A stretch of DNA of 64,000 bases from NCBI GenBank assembly GCA_947471745.1, contig CANJKZ010000532.1:134001-198000 (forward strand). The letters run 5' to 3'. How positions within the stretch are numbered: the stretch's first letter is position 1; every line of letters starts with the position of its first letter. The DNA is from Closterium sp. Naga37s-1. Lineage: Eukaryota > Streptophyta > Zygnematophyceae > Desmidiales > Closteriaceae. Shown here one piece after another: positions 19,831-33,700 of this stretch. A program made the position numbers and the translations under genes. The notes under the pieces were generated by a model. The model was not told where the DNA came from and made no database searches. It saw nothing but the letters and a program-made list of their open reading frames with translations.

Positions 19831-22011
19831 GTATGAAATCATTTTTGGCATGTCGAATATTGTTTTTGTCACACGGTCTGATTGACTACAGATGTTCTGG
19901 CTTAGAAGCCCTTCCTAAGAGAGTCCATTTTCCCCGTCGTGTAGATCTTTCATATATGTCCTAGGTGAAGCCCCTCCTCTACAGTCCCCTTTTTGGCGGG
20001 AAATTTTGCAGCTTGACTGCGGATCAGTTCCGCAGCCAATCGGAAGGCCCGAATCGAACCGACCCGGAAATTGTGAGGGAATGAATTTCTGTTTTGACAT
20101 TTACATTTAAAACTACTTCTGATTTTTTATCTTGACTGCGCTTACTTCTAAATCCCGTCGAGCGTTACTCAGCGCGCTCGACGATGACAGGGAAAAACAA
20201 ACTATATTTCCTTTCATTAATTCCTAAAACCTAACCGAAGTTGTTTATTCTGCCCGTCAGTCATGCAACATTGATGAACGTGGAGAATTCTTGCGACAAG
20301 AAATTGAATCGAGCGCATTCCGAATTGGTACGTATATGACAGGAAACAACAACTATTAGCGAAGCAAAACCAATTTCCATGCAGTTTTACTGAATATGGG
20401 ACTATAGAGTCCCGTTTGCCTGGGGTTTGAAGGGTTTTCCACAAAGGCCCGCAGCGCGTGTGTTTTTCACTGGGACTCTAAGCAAAAACATTTGTACATT
20501 TGTGAATTGTACATGAGTGCGCACCGAGCAGTCATGGTTGTGGCTTGGGCGACGCCGCCATCCACACCAGCTTCCGGGCCTGGCCTCTCCCAGTCTCAAG
20601 CTGTCACGGAAAAAAATGTTTCAACCAATTAAAAACGTCCATGTCACAATACTTAGGTGACATGGATTTACGGACTGCCAAAAATCCCGACTCGAGGTTT
20701 TGAGAGTGTGTTTCGTACAATTCGTCAACAAAAACATTTGCTGTGCTGTGGGAACTGTTTCATTTTTTTGCTAGGTTGAACTGGTGTAGGAACTTGGAAT
20801 CTCAACTTGGTTCAGGGTGCACCTCGAACGGTGCAGTTGTACAAAACAGCAGTTCAACCATCTAGTGATTCGAGGGTGATCACGATGTAAGGCAAACATT
20901 CCAGGAAAATGTGAGGAAGCTGATAGATTTAGCCTCATCCGGGCTAGATGTGAGATAAACTGGGTGACATCTGCCCACTCAACCTGAGGACTTGTCTCGG
21001 TTCGCCTCTGGTTGGCTGTGATCTGGTCGGGGCTGATCTGATCGGGTTGCCTTTGTTTGAATAGCTCGCGCCGCCCGATCAGTTAAATAGTTTCTTGCAT
21101 TTTCCACGAGGGTACATGGCAAGCGTCCAGACCCTTCCTGCTACTTTCGGGCCCACTTTGGCGACTGCGAATGCCTCGGCATAGAAATAGCGAGCTTAGT
21201 GTTTCCCTGAAATTTCGCGAAAGCAGGTGCCCAGAAACGCTGCAGTTCAAGATTCGCGACGGCGGGGTATTCGCGACAAACTCACGAATTTATGCCGAAC
21301 AATGTAACAATTCGCCAGCGTCGCTTAGTACCCCAATCAAATGCAATCAAGTGATCGTCGGTGATTGTGTGGGATTGTGTTTGATTGGGCTGTTTTAGGC
21401 GGTTGATCGTTTTGGGGCGATCAGCTGATCGCGATCGAGTGATTGCCCCCGATCGCCTGAAATCGTCTTCAGAACTTCCTCGAAGTTATGATCGTGTCTG
21501 ATCGAGGCAATCAAAGGCGAACTGAAACACGTCCTGAGTGTGGACCTCCCTTGAGCAAGCCGCAGTGGGTATTCCACCAACAAAGCAGCTGGGTACCGTA
21601 CCATTTTAGGATGGCGGCACGGTTTTCTGGCTGGTTTTCGTGCTGTACACCCAATTGATGGATGAAAGCGAGAGATTGATTTCCGTTGGCCTCGAACTGA
21701 AACCCGTCCCCCCGAGGACGCCATGCAGTTCGACACAGTCTTTGTACAACGACATCTCGGCTTTTCGAAGTTTATTTCCTATAAGTTCCCCTATTTCAAT
21801 CTGTTTTCGACGTACTCAGGGCTACTAGCCTTAACTACAGTCGTTTTGCTAACAAGGGCCGTGTCTGGCAGAAGCACCCGCGCCGCCATTGCTGTAGAAA
21901 AGCGGCGCTCTCCTCCCCATCACCAAGCCAATTTATCCATAGAAGTGCTCACGTTCGCATTTCTCGTGCTTGCTCCTTCCTTCTCCATCACCTCTTGATT
22001 GTCTGCTCGAC
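19831..22011. other. Intergenic region upstream of the peroxidase
   Basis: 2.2 kb between the Ty3 LTR and the peroxidase ATG. It is less GC-rich than its neighbours, has only short frames without recognisable domains, and shows no tRNA or rRNA. GATC-rich sequence lies around 21350-21520. The peroxidase promoter should lie in the right-hand part, but no TATA box stands out clearly. Confidence 0.6.
21417..21432. repeat. 16-bp perfect palindrome
   Basis: GCGATCAGCTGATCGC is its own reverse complement and sits about 0.6 kb upstream of the peroxidase ATG within a GATCG-rich patch. It could be a dimeric factor site, but nothing in the sequence identifies one. Confidence 0.6.
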
Positions 22012-23949
<1,938 letters not shown>

Positions 23950-24103
23950 CGCGGCGCGACGAAATGCGGGACATTAGAAAGACTGCGTGTTCGCTGTTAA
24001 TGGTCGTGGCTATGGGCTAGTACTGTAAGTGTGCGGCGTCGGATTATGGTAGGATGTGTGAATGGTAGTAAGATGGGTGATCGTGATGTCTATTGTAGAT
24101 GGA

Positions 24104-24109
24104 AATAAA
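24104..24109 (+). terminator. Candidate polyadenylation signal of the peroxidase
   Basis: AATAAA lies 155 bases after the stop codon, in a T/G-rich 3' flank. It is the only canonical signal I noticed before the convergent gene. Confidence 0.45.
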
Positions 24110-24513
24110 AAGTCGTTGGGTGGAGAAGATTCATTTTTCTGGTCTTCATTCCGTTTTGTGCATACAAGATGCTCATCGTGAAGGGGCTAGTGCTTTCGTG
24201 TGTTTAGCAAGGGCTCTAGCACTGCTCCCGACTTCAAACATGTTCCTCTTCAACCTCCACCATCTTTTTTATATGCAGTATGTCTCTCGACTACAAACCT
24301 AGATAGAAGCATTTCCTGACAAACATCAAACACTGGCAACATGTGGCACAAGGAATGCCTCACTACTTGCAGTAACAAAAGCGAAACACATCTAGCATAG
24401 CAATGGCTGTAGCAGATTATGGGATGATAAAAACACACACGAGAAAGCTCTACACTCATGTAGACATGCCACACCACTCTACATAAACAAGCTTGGCATT
24501 GACCCCTTGTGTG

Positions 24514-24725
24514 CTACGCAGCTCCCGGAGGGCCTGCAGGTATCGTGGCAGAACAAAGGGAGGAACAAAAATAGTGCAGCACAGAAAGAGCAGGATGGAT
24601 GAATTATGTGACGATGTGTGTGTGCGTGGAATTGGCAGCAACAGGGTGGTGCAGTGGCTTACGCATGCGCGCATATTCGTCGCGGTTGGTTCCCACAGAT
24701 GACGGTGCTGTTGACACCAGCAGGT
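24514..24725 (-). CDS. Receptor-like protein exons 34-35: short cytosolic tail
   Basis: Exon 34 (24663-24725) has acceptor CCATGCAG and donor C|GTAAGC and encodes LLVSTAPSSVGTNRDEYARM. Exon 35 (24514-24533) follows a strong pyrimidine tract ending CCTGCAG and adds five residues before TAG. If the last intron is retained, the frame instead ends at 24604. In either case the tail is about 30-50 residues and has no kinase. This terminal model is tentative. Confidence 0.4.
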
Positions 24726-27700
24726 CTGCATGGAGGAGAGTGTGTGTGGGAGGACATGGAAGCACAGCCAGCACAATCAGGGTTGCTATCAGTGATGGTG
24801 TGTGGGAAGAGGAGGAGTTGGGAGTAAGGGAGAGAGAAAGAGAGTGTGAACGGGAGGAGAGAGGAGAAAGAGTGGAGAACAGAGGAGTGAGGAGTAAAGA
24901 GTGCAAGAAATGGGATAAATAATGTCGTACCCTCATGGTCAGGCGCGTCGGGCTTGTGGGTGATGACAATGTATGCGAGGCCAGCAGCAGTGATGAGCAC
25001 AATGAGCAGCCCGATCACAATGGCCGCTATGGCGCCCCCTGACAGGCCCCCGCTGCTGGGTGGCGGGGTGGTGGCGTTGACGGGCCTGGGCGGCACTCGG
25101 ACGTTTCCACCATTAGGGGGGAACGGCATTGGTGGTCCGGACGATGGCGGGGGCAGTGGCAGCGGTGGCACTATCGGTGGCGACGGTGGTGCTGGGCCTT
25201 TGAAAGGGACAGCAAGCAGGAAAGGAGAAAGAGAGAGGGGGGGGGGGATGTGAAACACGGAGTTGAGCAGGAAAAAAAGGAAGTGGGACGTTTGGTGGGA
25301 CAACAGTAGGTAGGGGCCAGTAGTGTCACTGTTGGCTCTAAATGCTCCTCTATCCCCTCCTCCTACCACACAGTCACAGTCACAGCCAGACAAATTCAGA
25401 CACAGTGACAGTCAAGTCAAAGGGCACAGACGGTCATGGCACGTAGCAAAGGTGCGCGTCGAAGGAGTGTGTCCAGGTGCGGTGGGGTTGCTCACTCACC
25501 GCCTCCACAGCGATCACAGAACTCCTGGCAGAAACCACAGTAGCCCGAGTCCGGGTTGGGCTGAAGCGCGCAGGGGAGCGAGTTGTTGGGGCAAAACAGT
25601 GACGTGCCGGCCACGTTACTGATGGGTGGATGGAACAAGGCAGAGAGGAATGGCGGGGAGGATTCAATGTGTGGTGATGTGCAGGGGACGGTGGGGGGGA
25701 AGGAAAGGTAGGGGAAGGGAAGGGGAGGGAAACGCGGAGGGGATGGCAGGGGCAGAGGTGCTCACAAGTCGGTGAGATTGGTGAGTTGTCCAAGGCTGGC
25801 AGTGATCATACCAACAAGTTGAACGTTGTTGCTCAGGTCACTGCATAGAGGGTGGGGAGATGAACAGGCAGGCGTGAATGCTTGAAAGAGTGTGGAGGAT
25901 TAGGTAAGGTGGTGGAGGGGAAGGTGGCAGTATGGGGGAGCTGCAAGGACGACTAGGGAAGGTGATGTGGGACGCGTGACTTGCATGAGGACGGGCAACA
26001 CAATGTGTGCAGGACGCTGCGGGAGTGACATGACATGCATGGAAGGCGAAGCAATGAGGGAAAGGTAAAAGTCAGAAGAGCATGGATATCAGGTACATGA
26101 ATGAGATGCACGGCACGTACAAGCATGCATTACAAGTGGTGTCGGTGGGGTGCGAGCGGGACTCACAGGGTCTCCAGCTGGTACAGCTGACTGAAATCAG
26201 TCGGCACATTGCCCTTGAAATCGTTCTCTGCAAAGTTTCTGCACGGCGAGACATGCAGAGAGGCAGACACGCAGAGAGGCAGACACGCAGAGAGGCATTC
26301 GGAGAGGTAACGGCATGAATGGAATTGGAACACACGGAAGGTGAGAGCATTCTGGGTGCATGTCGAGAGAAGAGGGGGGGGAGTGGGAGACATGAGAGGG
26401 GAGACCAGCGTAGTGTATGGAGCAAGAATGCAGATGGCCACAGTGATATGGCCAAGCATAGGCGGAGGAATGGGATCGCAGTGGAGAGTGGTGGGTGCTC
26501 ACAGTGGCAGCGTGCCAGTTGTGCTCACAAGGTATCGAGGTTCGTCAAGTTCCCAAGGAAGGCTGGCAGGGAGCCGTTGAGAATGTTCTGCGCCAGGTCG
26601 CTGCAGGTATGAGGGGCACAAGGAGGAGTGCCGGGCAGAGAGGGGGCAGACAACAGGGCGCAGAGATCGTCACAGACCATGCGGGCAGACGGATGCCTTG
26701 TATTTTGAGAACGTGGGGCGTGCAGCGGAGTGTGCTCTCATCATAATCACCAAGACAGCCACCATGACAGTTGGAAAGTGGAGGAGCACGGGAAGATGCT
26801 GTGGGAGAGAGCGAGGGCGATTTGGTGTGTGAGGGTGGGAGCTGACAGAGATCGCAGGTTGGAGAGCGCACTGAAGGTCGCAGGGATGGACCCCTGCAGC
26901 GTGTTGTTTGACAGGTCCCTGCACACGCACGCGGGGGGGGGGGGGGGGTTGGGGGAGGGAGAGGGTGAAAGGCGTGGCCGCATGGAGATGGCGCTCAGAT
27001 GAAGGAGTGGCACGCATGGCATGGCATGGCATGGCACGGCACAGCACACATAGTGGCGAGCTGTGAAGGGGCATGAAAGAAAGAGACGACAGGAGGATGG
27101 TGGCAGCATGAGTCAAAGTGGCATGCAGCTTTGGATTCATGGGGATGCACATGGGATGCACATGGGATGCACATGGGATGCACATGGGCCATGAGGCTGC
27201 TGAGGACGAGGGTGAGAGGCATGTGTGTGGGTGGTGCGTGTGCGAGCACTTGAAGGCCGAGCATTGCCGTGGATGCTCTGCTGTGCGCTGTGCTGCGTCC
27301 AGTGCCATGTGGTGCGACGTGGTGCCATGTGGTGCCATGCGGTGCCATGCGGTGCACTGACAGTTCCAGCAGCTGGTTGAGAGCGCCCAGGGTGGAAGGA
27401 AGGGTGCCGTCCAGCAGGTTGCTCCCCAGGTAACTGGCATGGGCACATTGCGTAAGCATGTATGGGACAGCATGGAGTAGGGCACAGGCGGACAGGGGAA
27501 GATGGCAGGTGCCGCATGTGACGTAGTGGCTTTCTGACAGAAGATGAGCCAAAGAAAGCTGACAGTCCAGCGCACAAGTAACGTGTGTGCGAAGAGCACA
27601 GACGATGGGTGTGGGAAGAGCAGTGGGAAAGGGAATCCACAGGGGAATGTGAGGAGCACAAGAAGAGGGCAGGCGGGGACTGTGCAGCAAGAGGGCTGCG

Positions 27701-30700
27701 GAGCACGGCAAGAACAGTGAGGAGGAGAAGGCAGGTGAGTGGGTGTGAGGAGGAGAAGGCAGGTGAGTGGGTGTGAGGAGGAGAAGGCAGGTGAGTGGGT
27801 GTGAGAAGGAGAAGGAAGGTGAGGGGGTGTGAGGAGGAGAAGGCAGGTGAGTGGGTGTGAGGAGGAGAAGGCAGGTGAGTGGGTGTGAGGAGGAGAAGGC
27901 AGGTGAGTGGGTGTGAGGAGGAGAAGGCAGGTGAGTGGGTGTGAGGAGGAGAAGGAAGGTGAGGGGGTGTGAGGAGGAGAAGGCAGGTGAGTGGGTGTGA
28001 GGAGGAGAAGGCAGGTGAGTGGGTGTGAGGAGGAGAAGGCAGGTGAGTGGGTGTGAGGAGGAGAAGGAAGGTGAGGGGGTGTGAGGAGGAGAAGGCAGGT
28101 GAGTGGGTGTGAGGAGGAGAAGGCAGGTGAGTGGGTGTGAGGAGGAGAAGGCAGGTGAGTGGGTGTGAGGAGGAGAAGGCAGGTGAGTGGGTGTGAGGAG
28201 GAGAAGGCAGGTGAGTGGGTGTGAGGAGGAGAAGGAAGGTGAGGGGGTGTGAGGAGGAGAAGGCAGGTGAGTGGGTGTGAGGAGGAGAAGGCAGGTGAGT
28301 GGGTGTGAGGAGGAGAAGGCAGGTGAGTGGGTGTGAGGAGGAGAAGGCAGGTGAGTGGGTGTGAGGAGGAGAAGGCAGGTGAGTGGGTGTGAGGAGGAGA
28401 AGGCAGGTGAGTGGGTGTGAGGAGGAGAAGGCAGGTGAGTGGGTGTGAGGAGGAGAAGGCAGGTGAGTGGGTGTGAGGAGGAGAAGGCAGGTGAGTGGGT
28501 GTGAGGAGGAGAAGGCAGGTGAGTGGGTGTGAGGAGGAGAAGGCAGGTGAGTGGGTGTGAGGAGGAGAAGGCAGGTGAGTGGGTGTGAGGAGGAGAAGGC
28601 AGGTGAGTGGGTGTGAGGAGGAGAAGGCAGGTGAGTGGGTGTGAGGAGGAGAAGGCAGGTGAGTGGGTGTGAGGAGGAGAAGGCAGGTGAGTGGGTGTGA
28701 GGAGGAGAAGGCAGGTGAGTGGGTGTGAGGAGGAGAAGGCAGGTGAGTGGGTGTGAGGAGGAGAAGGCAGGTGAGTGGGTGTGAGGAGGAGAAGGCAGGT
28801 GAGTGGGTGTGAGGAGGAGAAGGCAGGTGAGTGGGTGTGAGGAGGAGAAGGCAGGTGAGTGGGTGTGAGGAGGAGAAGGCAGGTGAGTGGGTGTGAGGAG
28901 GAGAAGGCAGGTGAGTGGGTGTGAGGAGGAGAAGGCAGGTGAGTGGGTGTGAGGAGGAGAAGGCAGGTGAGTGGGTGTGAGGAGGAGAAGGCAGGTGAGT
29001 GGGTGTGAGGAGGAGAAGGCAGGTGAGTGGGTGTGAGGAGGAGAAGGCAGGTGAGTGGGTGTGAGGAGGAGAAGGCAGGTGAGTGGGTGTGAGGAGGAGA
29101 AGGCAGGTGAGTGGGTGTGAGGAGGAGAAGGCAGGTGAGTGGGTGTGAGGAGGAGAAGGCAGGTGAGTGGGTGTGAGGAGGAGAAGGCAGGTGAGTGGGT
29201 GTGAGGAGGAGAAGGCAGGTGAGTGGGTGTGAGGAGGAGAAGGCAGGTGAGTGGGTGTGAGGAGGAGAAGGCAGGTGAGTGGGTGTGAGGAGGAGAAGGC
29301 AGGTGAGTGGGTGTGAGGAGGAGAAGGCAGGTGAGTGGGTGTGAGGAGGAGAAGGCAGGTGAGTGGGTGTGAGGAGGAGAAGGCAGGTGAGTGGGTGTGA
29401 GGAGGAGAAGGCAGGTGAGTGGGTGTGAGGAGGAGAAGGCAGGTGAGTGGGTGTGAGGAGGAGAAGGCAGGTGAGTGGGTGTGAGGAGGAGAAGGCAGGT
29501 GAGTGGGTGTGAGGAGGAGAAGGCAGGTGAGTGGGTGTGAGGAGGAGAAGGCAGGTGAGTGGGTGTGAGGAGGAGAAGGCAGGTGAGTGGGTGTGAGGAG
29601 GAGAAGGCAGGTGAGTGGGTGTGAGGAGGAGAAGGCAGGTGAGTGGGTGTGAGGAGGAGAAGGCAGGTGAGTGGGTGTGAGGAGGAGAAGGCAGGTGAGT
29701 GGGTGTGAGGAGGAGAAGGCAGGTGAGTGGGTGTGAGGAGGAGAAGGCAGGTGAGTGGGTGTGAGGAGGAGAAGGCAGGTGAGTGGGTGTGAGGAGGAGA
29801 AGGCAGGTGAGTGGGTGTGAGGAGGAGAAGGCAGGTGAGTGGGTGTGAGGAGGAGAAGGCAGGTGAGTGGGTGTGAGGAGGAGAAGGCAGGTGAGTGGGT
29901 GTGAGGAGGAGAAGGCAGGTGAGTGGGTGTGAGGAGGAGAAGGCAGGTGAGTGGGTGTGAGGAGGAGAAGGCAGGTGAGTGGGTGTGAGGAGGAGAAGGC
30001 AGGTGAGTGGGTGTGAGGAGGAGAAGGCAGGTGAGTGGGTGTGAGGAGGAGAAGGCAGGTGAGTGGGTGTGAGGAGGAGAAGGCAGGTGAGTGGGTGTGA
30101 GGAGGAGAAGGCAGGTGAGTGGGTGTGAGGAGGAGAAGGCAGGTGAGTGGGTGTGAGGAGGAGAAGGCAGGTGAGTGGGTGTGAGGAGGAGAAGGCAGGT
30201 GAGTGGGTGTGAGGAGGAGAAGGCAGGTGAGTGGGTGTGAGGAGGAGAAGGCAGGTGAGTGGGTGTGAGGAGGAGAAGGCAGGTGAGTGGGTGTGAGGAG
30301 GAGAAGGCAGGTGAGTGGGTGTGAGGAGGAGAAGGCAGGTGAGTGGGTGTGAGGAGGAGAAGGCAGGTGAGTGGGTGTGAGGAGGAGAAGGCAGGTGAGT
30401 GGGTGTGAGGAGGAGAAGGCAGGTGAGTGGGTGTGAGGAGGAGAAGGCAGGTGAGTGGGTGTGAGGAGGAGAAGGCAGGTGAGTGGGTGTGAGGAGGAGA
30501 AGGCAGGTGAGTGGGTGTGAGGAGGAGAAGGCAGGTGAGTGGGTGTGAGGAGGAGAAGGCAGGTGAGTGGGTGTGAGGAGGAGAAGGCAGGTGAGTGGGT
30601 GTGAGGAGGAGAAGGCAGGTGAGTGGGTGTGAGGAGGAGAAGGCAGGTGAGTGGGTGTGAGGAGGAGAAGGCAGGTGAGTGGGTGTGAGGAGGAGAAGGC

Positions 30701-33700
30701 AGGTGAGTGGGTGTGAGGAGGAGAAGGCAGGTGAGTGGGTGTGAGGAGGAGAAGGCAGGTGAGTGGGTGTGAGGAGGAGAAGGCAGGTGAGTGGGTGTGA
30801 GGAGGAGAAGGCAGGTGAGTGGGTGTGAGGAGGAGAAGGCAGGTGAGTGGGTGTGAGGAGGAGAAGGCAGGTGAGTGGGTGTGAGGAGGAGAAGGCAGGT
30901 GAGTGGGTGTGAGGAGGAGAAGGCAGGTGAGTGGGTGTGAGGAGGAGAAGGCAGGTGAGTGGGTGTGAGGAGGAGAAGGCAGGTGAGTGGGTGTGAGGAG
31001 GAGAAGGCAGGTGAGTGGGTGTGAGGAGGAGAAGGCAGGTGAGTGGGTGTGAGGAGGAGAAGGCAGGTGAGTGGGTGTGAGGAGGAGAAGGCAGGTGAGT
31101 GGGTGTGAGGAGGAGAAGGCAGGTGAGTGGGTGTGAGGAGGAGAAGGCAGGTGAGTGGGTGTGAGGAGGAGAAGGCAGGTGAGTGGGTGTGAGGAGGAGA
31201 AGGCAGGTGAGTGGGTGTGAGGAGGAGAAGGCAGGTGAGTGGGTGTGAGGAGGAGAAGGCAGGTGAGTGGGTGTGAGGAGGAGAAGGCAGGTGAGTGGGT
31301 GTGAGGAGGAGAAGGCAGGTGAGTGGGTGTGAGGAGGAGAAGGCAGGTGAGTGGGTGTGAGGAGGAGAAGGCAGGTGAGTGGGTGTGAGGAGGAGAAGGC
31401 AGGTGAGTGGGTGTGAGGAGGAGAAGGCAGGTGAGTGGGTGTGAGGAGGAGAAGGCAGGTGAGTGGGTGTGAGGAGGAGAAGGCAGGTGAGTGGGTGTGA
31501 GGAGGAGAAGGCAGGTGAGTGGGTGTGAGGAGGAGAAGGCAGGTGAGTGGGTGTGAGGAGGAGAAGGCAGGTGAGTGGGTGTGAGGAGGAGAAGGCAGGT
31601 GAGTGGGTGTGAGGAGGAGAAGGCAGGTGAGTGGGTGTGAGGAGGAGAAGGCAGGTGAGTGGGTGTGAGGAGGAGAAGGCAGGTGAGTGGGTGTGAGGAG
31701 GAGAAGGCAGGTGAGTGGGTGTGAGGAGGAGAAGGCAGGTGAGTGGGTGTGAGGAGGAGAAGGCAGGTGAGTGGGTGTGAGGAGGAGAAGGCAGGTGAGT
31801 GGGTGTGAGGAGGAGAAGGCAGGTGAGTGGGTGTGAGGAGGAGAAGGCAGGTGAGTGGGTGTGAGGAGGAGAAGGCAGGTGAGTGGGTGTGAGGAGGAGA
31901 AGGCAGGTGAGTGGGTGTGAGGAGGAGAAGGCAGGTGAGTGGGTGTGAGGAGGAGAAGGCAGGTGAGTGGGTGTGAGGAGGAGAAGGCAGGTGAGTGGGT
32001 GTGAGGAGGAGAAGGCAGGTGAGTGGGTGTGAGGAGGAGAAGGCAGGTGAGTGGGTGTGAGGAGGAGAAGGCAGGTGAGTGGGTGTGAGGAGGAGAAGGC
32101 AGGTGAGTGGGTGTGAGGAGGAGAAGGCAGGTGAGTGGGTGTGAGGAGGAGAAGGCAGGTGAGTGGGTGTGAGGAGGAGAAGGCAGGTGAGTGGGTGTGA
32201 GGAGGAGAAGGCAGGTGAGTGGGTGTGAGGAGGAGAAGGCAGGTGAGTGGGTGTGAGGAGGAGAAGGCAGGTGAGTGGGTGTGAGGAGGAGAAGGCAGGT
32301 GAGTGGGTGTGAGGAGGAGAAGGCAGGTGAGTGGGTGTGAGGAGGAGAAGGCAGGTGAGTGGGTGTGAGGAGGAGAAGGCAGGTGAGTGGGTGTGAGGAG
32401 GAGAAGGCAGGTGAGTGGGTGTGAGGAGGAGAAGGCAGGTGAGTGGGTGTGAGGAGGAGAAGGCAGGTGAGTGGGTGTGAGGAGGAGAAGGCAGGTGAGT
32501 GGGTGTGAGGAGGAGAAGGCAGGTGAGTGGGTGTGAGGAGGAGAAGGCAGGTGAGTGGGTGTGAGGAGGAGAAGGCAGGTGAGTGGGTGTGAGGAGGAGA
32601 AGGCAGGTGAGTGGGTGTGAGGAGGAGAAGGCAGGTGAGTGGGTGTGAGGAGGAGAAGGCAGGTGAGTGGGTGTGAGGAGGAGAAGGCAGGTGAGTGGGT
32701 GTGAGGAGGAGAAGGCAGGTGAGTGGGTGTGAGGAGGAGAAGGCAGGTGAGTGGGTGTGAGGAGGAGAAGGCAGGTGAGTGGGTGTGAGGAGGAGAAGGC
32801 AGGTGAGTGAGGGGTTGTGAGGAGGAGAAGGCAGGTGAGTGGGTGTGAGGAGGAGAAGGCAGGTGAGTGGGTGTGAGGAGGAGAAGGCAGGTGAGTGGGT
32901 GTGAGGAGGAGAAGGCAGGTGAGTGGGTGTGAGGAGGAGAAGGCAGGTGAGTGGGTGTGAGGAGGAGAAGGCAGGTGAGTGGGTGTGAGGAGGAGAAGGC
33001 AGGTGAGTGGGTGTGAGGAGGAGAAGGCAGGTGAGTGGGTGTGAGGAGGAGAAGGCAGGTGAGTGGGTGTGAGGAGGAGAAGGCAGGTGAGTGGGTGTGA
33101 GGAGGAGAAGGCAGGTGAGTGGGTGTGAGGAGGAGAAGGCAGGTGAGTGGGTGTGAGGAGGAGAAGGCAGGTGAGTGGGTGTGAGGAGGAGAAGGCAGGT
33201 GAGTGGGTGTGAGGAGGAGAAGGCAGGTGAGTGGGTGTGAGGAGGAGAAGGCAGGTGAGTGGGTGTGAGGAGGAGAAGGCAGGTGAGTGGGTGTGAGGAG
33301 GAGAAGGCAGGTGAGTGGGTGTGAGGAGGAGAAGGCAGGTGAGTGGGTGTGAGGAGGAGAAGGCAGGTGAGTGGGTGTGAGGAGGAGAAGGCAGGTGAGT
33401 GGGTGTGAGGAGGAGAAGGCAGGTGAGTGGGTGTGAGGAGGAGAAGGCAGGTGAGTGGGTGTGAGGAGGAGAAGGCAGGTGAGTGGGTGTGAGGAGGAGA
33501 AGGCAGGTGAGTGGGTGTGAGGAGGAGAAGGCAGGTGAGTGGGTGTGAGGAGGAGAAGGCAGGTGAGTGGGTGTGAGGAGGAGAAGGCAGGTGAGTGGTG
33601 TGAGGAGGAGAGCAGGTGAGTGGTGTGAGGAGGAGAAGGCAGGTGAGTGGGTGTGAGGAGGAGAAGGCAGGTGAGTGGGTGTGAGGAGGAGAAGGCAGGT

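Noticed and set aside
19831..22011. Possible small genes or RNA genes upstream of the peroxidase
   Set aside because: Only short frames without domain features were seen, and no cloverleaf or rRNA-like sequence was recognised.
24110..24930. Kinase domain following the receptor transmembrane exon
   Set aside because: I looked for glycine-loop, VAIK, HRD and DFG-like motifs on the minus strand and found none. The space before the peroxidase 3' end is also too short for a kinase domain.
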